Assembly (NCBI GenBank): GCA_036873755.1
Contig: JAVTVY010025178.1
Location: forward strand, 42,974-106,973
Source: Hanleya hanleyi
Taxonomy: Eukaryota > Mollusca > Polyplacophora > Lepidopleurida > Hanleyidae
Reading direction: 5' to 3'
Length of the DNA stretch: 64,000 nucleotides
A model generated the notes under the pieces. The model was not told the DNA's origin, made no database searches, and saw nothing but the letters and a program-made list of their open reading frames with translations. Each line of letters starts with the position of its first letter. Position 1 is the first letter of the stretch. Made by a program: the position numbers and the translations under genes. Of the stretch, positions 57,601 to 64,000 are shown in pieces.

Positions 57601-60600
57601 GGAAGTACTGCATGGATCTTTCTCAAATTTGATACACAGGTTCCCCTTAGGGTTCACTTGTGTAAGATACCTTTTTCGGTCCGATTCGAAAATCCAATAT
57701 GGCCACCAGGCAGCCATCTTGGATTTCCCAATGAAATCTTGTTATCGCGATTTCTCAGGAACTACTTCATGGGTCTTTCTCAAATTTGGTACACAGGTTC
57801 CCCTTGGGGTCTAGTTGTGCAAGATACCTTTTCTGGTCCGATTCGAAAATCCAATATGGCCACCGGGCAGCCATCTTGTATTTCCCCATGAAACCTTGTT
57901 ATCGCGATTTCTCAGGAACTACTGCATGGATCTCTCTCAAATTTGGTACACAGGTTCCCCTTGGGGTCTAGTTGTGTAAGATACCTTTTTCGGTCCGATT
58001 CGAAAATCCAATATGGCCACCAGGCAGCCATCTTGGATTTCCCAATGAAATCTTGTTATCGCGATTTCTCAGGAACTACTTCATGGGTCTTTCTCAAATT
58101 TGGTACGCAGGTTCCCCTTGGGGTCTAGTTGTGCAAGATACTTTTTCTGGTCCGATTCGAAAATCCAATATGGCCACCGGGCAGCCATCTTGGATTTCCC
58201 CATGAAATCTTGTTATCGCGACTTCTCAGGAACTTCTGCATGGATCTTTCTCAAATTTGGTACACAGGTTCCCCTTCGGGTCTAGTTGTACAAGATACCT
58301 TTTTGGTCCGATTCGAAAATCCAATATGGCCACCGGGCAGCCATCTTGGATATCCCCATGAAATATTGTTATCGCGATTTCTCAGGAACTACTGCATGGA
58401 TCTTTCTCAAATTTGGTACACAGGTTCCCCTTGGGGTCTAGTTGTGCAAGATACCTTTTCTGGTCCGATTCGATAATCCAATATGGCCATCAGGCAGCCA
58501 TCTTGGATTTCCCCATGAAACCTTGTTATCGCGATTTCTCAGGAACTACTGCATGGATCTCTCTCAAATTTGGTACACAGGTTCCCCTTGGGGTCTAGTT
58601 GTGCAAGATACCTTTTCTGGTCCGATTCGAAAATCCAATATGGCCACCGGGCAGCCATCTTGGATTTCCCCATGAAATCTTGTTATCGCGATTTCTCAGG
58701 AACTACTTCATGGATCTTTCTCAAATTTGGTACACAGGTTCCCCTTGGGGTCTAGTTGTGCAAGATACCTTTTCTGGTCCGATTCGAAAATCCAATATGG
58801 CCACCAGGCAGCCATCTTGGATTTCCCCATGAAACCTTATCGCGATTTCTCAGGAACTACTGCATGGATCTCTCTCAAATTTGGTACACAGGTTCCCCTT
58901 GGGGTCTAGTTGTGCAAGATACCTTTTCTGGTCCGATCTGAAAATCCAATATGGCCACCAGGCAGCCATCTTGGATTTCGCCATGAAACTTTATCGTCAT
59001 TTCTCAGGAAGTACTGCATTTATCTTTCTCAAATTTGATACACAGGTTCCCCTTAGGGTTCACTTGTGTAAGATACCTTTTTCGGTCCGATTCGAAAACC
59101 CAATATGGCCACCGGGCAGCCATCTTGGATTTCCCCATGAAATCTTGTTATCGCGATTTCTCAGGAACTACTGCATGGATCTCTCTCAAATTTGGTACAC
59201 AGGTTCCCCTGGGGGTCTAGTTGTGCAAGATACCTTTTCTGGTCCGATTCGAAAATCCAATATGGCCACCAGGCAGCCATCTTGGATTTCCCCATGAAAC
59301 CTTGTTATTGCGATTTCTCAGGAACTACGGCATGGGTCTTTCTCAAATTTGGTACACAGGTTCCCCTTGGGGTCTAGTTGTGCAAGATACCTTTTCTGGT
59401 CCGATTCGAAAATCCAATATGGCCACCAGGCATCTTGGATTTCCCCATGAAATCTTGTTATCGCGATTTCTCAGGAACTACTGCATGGATCTTTCTCAAA
59501 TTTGGTACACAGGTTCCTCTTGGGGTCTAATTGTGCAAGATACCTTTTTTGGTCCGATTCGAAAATCCAATATGGCCACCGGGCAGCCGTCTTGGATTTC
59601 TCCATGAAACCTTGTTATCGCGATTTCTCAGGAACTACTGCATGGATCTCTCTCAAATTTGGTACACAGGTTCCCCTTGGGGTCTAGTTGTGCAAGATAC
59701 CTTTTCTGGTCCGATTTGAAAATCCAATATAGCCACCAGGCAGCCATCTTGGATTTCGCCATGAAACTTTATCGTCATTTCTCAGGAAGTACTGCATGGA
59801 TCTTTCTCAAATTTGATACACAGGTTCCCCTTAGGGTCCTGTTGTGTAAGGTACCTTTTTCGGTCCGATTCGAAAATCCAATATGGCCACCAGGCAGCCA
59901 TCTTGGATTTCTCCACGAAATCTTGTTATCGCGATTTCTCAGGAACTACTTCATGGATCTTTCTCAAATTTGGTACACAGGTTCCCCTTGGGGTCTAGTT
60001 GTGCAAGATATTTTTTGTGGTCCGATTCGAAAATCCAATATGGCCACCAGACAGCCATCTTGGATTTTCCCATGAAACCTTGTTATCGCGATTTCTCAGG
60101 AACTTCTGCATGGATCTTTCTCAAATTTGGTACACAGGTTCCCCTTCGGGTCTAGCTGTGCAAGATACCTTTTTTGGTCCGATTCGAAAATCCAATATGG
60201 CCACCGGGCAGCCATCTTGGATATCCCCATGAAATCTTGTTATCGCGATTTCTCAGGAACTACTGCATGGATCTTTCTCAAATTTGGTACACAGGTTCCC
60301 CTTGGGGTCTAGTTGTGCAAGATACCTTTTTCGGTCCGATTCGAAAATCCAATATGGCCACCGGGTAGCCATCTTGGATTTTCCCATGAAATCTTGTTAT
60401 CGCGATTTCTCAGAAACTACTGCATGGATCTTTCTCAAATTTGATACACAGGTTCCCTTGGGGTCTAGTTGTGCAAGATACCTTTTCTGGTCCGATTCGA
60501 AAATCCAATATGGCCACCAGGCAGCCATCTTCGATTTCCCATGAAACCTTGTTATCGCGATTTCTCAGGAACTACTGCATGGATCTCTTCTCAAATTTGG

Positions 60601-61560
60601 TACACAGGTTCCCCTTGGGGTCTAGGTTGTGCAAGATACCTTTCATCTGATCTGAAAATCCAATATGGCCACCAGGCAGCCATCTTGATTTCGCCATGAA
60701 ACTTTATCGTCATTTCTCAGGAAGTACTGCATTTATCTTTATCAAATTTGATACACAGGTTCCCCTTAGGTTCACTTGTGTAAGATAAATCTTTTTCGGT
60801 CTGATTCGAAAAACCAATATGGCCACCGGGCAGCCATCTTGGATTTCCCCATGAAACCTTGTTATCGCGATTTCTCAGGAACTACTGCATGGATCTTTCT
60901 CAAATTTGGTACACAGGTTCCCCTTGGGGTCTAGTTGTGCAAGATACCTTTTCTGGTCCGATTCGATAATCCAGTATGGCCACCAGGCAGCCATCTTGGA
61001 TTTCGCCATGAAACTTTATCGTCATTTCTCAGGAAGTACTGCATGGATCTTTCTCAAATTTGATACACAGGTTCCCCTTAGGGTCCTGTTGTGTAAGGTA
61101 CCTTTTTCGGTCCGATTCGAAAATCCAATATGGCCACCAGGCAGCCATCTTGGATTTCTCCACGAAATCTTGTTATCGCGATTTCTCAGGAACTACTTCA
61201 TGGATCTTTCTTAAATTTGGTACACAGGTTCCCCTTGGGGTCTAGTTGTGCAAGATATTTTTTGTGGTCCGATTCGAAAATCCAATATGGCCACCAGACA
61301 GCCATCTTGGATTTTCCCATGAAACCTTGTTATCGCGATTTCTCAGGAACTTCTGCATGGATCTTTCTCAAATTTGGTACACAGGTTCCCCTTCGGGTCT
61401 AGCTGTGCAAGATACCTTTTTTGGTCCGATTCGAAAATCCAATATGGCCACCGGGCAGCCATCTTGGATATCCCCATGAAATCTTGTTATCGCGATTTCT
61501 CAGGAACTACTGCATGGATCTTTCTCAAATTTGGTACACAGGTTCCCCTTGGGGTCTAGT
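52655..61560 (+). repeat. Further higher-order repeats: 6719 bp and 1247 bp
   Basis: Variants at 52783, 52940, 53094 and 53164 recur at 59502, 59659, 59813 and 59883 (6719 bp, 43 monomers). Those at 59813, 59883 and 60127 recur at 61060, 61130 and 61374 (1247 bp, 8 monomers). Around 60370-60830 monomers are irregular, with several one-base indels, marking a junction or a decayed zone. Confidence 0.82.
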
Positions 61561-64000
61561 TGTGCAAGATACCTTTTCTGGTCCGATTCGATAATCCAGT
61601 ATGGCCACCAGGCAGCCATCCTGGATTTCCCCATGAAACCTTGTTATCGCGATTTCTCAGGAACTACTGCATGGATCTCTCTCAAATTTGGTACACAGGT
61701 TCTCCTTGGGGTCTAGTTCTGCAAGATACCTTTTTTGGTCCTATTCGAAAATCCAATATGGCCACCGGGCAGCCATCTTGGATATCCCCATGAAATCTTG
61801 TTATCGCGATTTCTCAGGAACTACTGCATGGATCTTTCTCAAATTTGGTACACAGGTTCCCCTTGGGGTCTAGTTGTGCAAGATACCTTTTCTGGTCCGA
61901 TTCGATAATCCAATATGGCCACCAGGCAGCCATCTTGGATTTCCCCATGAAACCTTGTTATCGCGATTTCTCAGGAACTACTGCATGGATCTCTCTCAAA
62001 TTTGGTACACAGGTTCCCATTGGGGTCTAGTTGTGCAAGATACCTTTTCTGGTCCGATTCGAAAATCCAATATGGCCACCAGGCAGCCATCTGGGATTTC
62101 CCCATGAAATCTTGTTATCGCGATTTCTCAGGAACAACCGCATGGATCTTTCTCAAATTTGGTACACAGGTCCCCCTTGGGGTCTAGTTGTGCAAGATAC
62201 CTTTTTTGGTCCGATTCGAAAATCCAATATGGCCACCGGGCAGCCATCTTGGATTTCCCCATGAAATCTTATCGCGATTTCTCAGGAACTTCTTCATGGA
62301 TCTTTCTCAAATTTGGTACACAGGTTCCCCTTGGGGTCTAGTTGTGCAAGATACTTTTTCTGGTCCGATTCAAAAATCCAATATGGCCACCAGGCAGCCA
62401 TCTTGGATTTCCCCATGAAACCTTGTTATCGCGATTTCTCAGGAACTACTGCATGGATCTCTCTCAAATTTGGTACACAGGTTCCCGTTGGGGTCTAGTT
62501 GTACAAGATACCCTTTCTGGTCCGATTCGAAAATCCAATATGACCACCGGGCAGCCATCTTGGATTTCCCCATGAAATCTTGTTATCGCGATTTCTCAGG
62601 AACTACTGCATAGATCTTTCTCAAATTTCGTACACAGGTTCCCCTTGGGGTCTAGTTGCGCAAGGTACCTTTTTTGGTCCGATTCGAAAATCCAATATGG
62701 CCATCAGGCAGCCATCTTGGATTTCCCCATGAAACCTTGTTATCGCGATTTCTCAGGAACTACTGCATGGATCTCTCTCAAATTTGGTACACAGGTTCCC
62801 CTTGGGGTCTAGTTGTGCAAGATACGTTTTTTGGTCCGATTCGAAAATCCAATATGGCCACCGGACAGCCATCTTGGATATCCCCATGAAATCTTGTTAT
62901 CGCGATTTCTCAGGAACTACTGCATGGATCTTTCTCAAATTTGGTACACAGGTTCCCCTTGGGGTCTGGTTGTGCAAGATACCTTTTATGATCCGATTCG
63001 AAAATCCAATATGGCCACCAGGCAGCCATCTTGGATTTCCCCATGAAACCTTGTTATCGCGATTTCTCAGGAACTGCTTCATGGATCTTTCTCAAATTTG
63101 GTACACAGGTTCCCCTTGGGGTCTAGTTGTGCAAGATACCTTTTCTGGTCCGATTCGAAAATCCAATATGGCCACCAGGCAGCCATCTTCGATTTCCCCA
63201 TGAAACCTTGTTATCGCGATTTCTCAGGAACTACTGCATGGATCTCTCTCAAATTTGGTACACAGGTTCCCCTTGGGGTCTAGTTGTGCAAGATACCTTT
63301 TCTGGTCCGATTTGAAAATCCAATATAGCCACCAGGAAGCCATCTTGGATTTCGCCATGAAACTTTATCGTTATTTCTCAGGAAGTACTGCATGGATCTT
63401 TCTCAAATTTGATACACAGGTTCCCCTTAGGGTTCACTTGTGTAAGATACCTTTTTCGGTCCGATTCGAAAACCCAATATGGCCACCGGGCAGCCATCTT
63501 GGATTTCCCCATGAAATCTTGTTATCGCTATTTCTCAGGAACTACTGCATGGATCTTTCTCAAATTTGGTACACAGGTTCCCCTTGGGGTCTAGTTGTGC
63601 AAGATACCTTTTCTGGTCCGATTCGATAATCCAGTATGGCCACCAGGCAGCCATCTTGGATTTCCCCATGAAACCTTGTTATCGCGATTTCTCAGGAACT
63701 ACTGCATGGATCTCTCTCAAATTTGGTACACAGGTTCCCCTTGGGGTCTAGTTGTGCAAGATACCCTTTTTGGTCCGATTCGAAAATCCAAAATGGCCAC
63801 CGGGCAGCCATCTTGGATATCCCCATGAAATCTTGTTATCGCGATTTCTCAGGAACTACTGCATGGATCTTTCTCAAATTTGGTACACAGGTTCCCCTTG
63901 GGGTCTAGTTGTGCAAGATTCCTTTTCTGGTCCGATTCGAAAATCCAATATGGCCACCAGGCAGCCATCTTGGATTTCCCCATGAAAGCTTGTTATCGCG

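Larger units (their letters stand above)
46787..64000 (+). repeat. 157-bp satellite array, ~110 monomers, open at right edge
   Basis: The unit runs 'ttgttatcgcgatttctcag', 'gaactactgcatggatct', 'ctcaaatttggtacacagg', 'ttccccttggggtctagttg', 'caagatacc', 'tggtccgattcgaaaatcc', then 'aatatggccaccaggcagcc' and 'atcttggatttccccatgaa'. Most monomers are 157 bp. A 154-bp subtype ('gccatgaaactttatcgtc', lacking three bases) recurs, for example near 47879, 48976, 49601, 50224, 51321, 52260 and 53040. A second polymorphism is CACCAGGCAG versus CACCGGGCAG. All three forward frames are largely free of stops, which creates dozens of spurious 60-190-codon frames. Because 157 is not a multiple of three, no frame repeats from one unit to the next. 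Confidence 0.97.

Noticed and set aside
46800..64000. Dozens of overlapping 60-190-codon plus-strand frames with recurring phrases such as FPLGSSCARYLFWSDS and CKIPFLVRFENPIW
   Set aside because: They are the three frames of one 157-bp satellite unit. The period is not a multiple of three, so the reading frame shifts in each monomer; there is no codon-like conservation and no independent start.
46787..64000. CENP-B box in the satellite monomer
   Set aside because: The nearest candidate, around TCCGATTCGAAAATCC, does not place A and CGGG at the required spacing from TTCG.

Overview
The window is eukaryotic and repeat-rich, with no convincing intact host gene. It is AT-rich, has no long open frames except in tandem repeats, and carries many overlapping transposon remains: Penelope-like elements (PLEs), an RNase H-bearing non-LTR retrotransposon, a DIRS-type tyrosine-recombinase retroelement, TTAA-flanked MITEs, a tRNA-derived SINE and several satellites. 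The 3' sequence of the non-LTR family and the SINE resemble repeats I associate with marine molluscs, so a mollusc, perhaps a gastropod, is my best guess. That assignment is inference only.

Layout. At 1-6012, inverted arms of about 430 bp enclose a degenerate array of about 190-bp units, interrupted by a broken PLE (2619-4831) with a 5-bp target duplication. At 6.3-21 kb, a diverged direct duplication (about 7.37-11.49 and 17.51-20.93 kb) is littered with MITEs, short PLE-like elements and a second broken PLE on the minus strand (13.4-15.2 kb). The second duplication copy contains a 17-copy minisatellite whose unexpanded precursor is still visible in the first copy. A long palindrome at 21.8-23.7 kb has 185-bp subrepeats in its arms and a piggyBac-like MITE at its centre.

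At 23.7-36.1 kb three further duplicated block pairs alternate, some giving clear filled and empty insertion sites. They carry PLE tails, non-LTR fragments and a SINE. The stretch 36.7-41.4 kb is mostly single-copy with nothing I can call. At 41.4-46.7 kb lie a perfect 60-bp inverted repeat, 173-bp repeats, the RNase H and recombinase part of a DIRS element with a 199-bp internal tandem duplication, and a PLE tail.

From about 46.79 kb to the right edge, at least 17.2 kb is a 157-bp satellite (about 110 monomers) that starts in a CCGT-type microsatellite. It has higher-order structure, with segments repeated at 15 monomers (2345 bp), exactly 40 monomers (6257 bp) and 43 monomers (6719 bp).

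The most interesting theme is a family of short elements of about 210-580 bp. They share the PLE 3' terminus TTGTAA, several are organised head-to-tail, and some carry a conserved block that looks like half of a hammerhead ribozyme core. They may be non-autonomous, retrozyme-like partners of the resident PLE. Nothing here works together as a host pathway; the relations are those of autonomous elements, their parasites and nested insertions.
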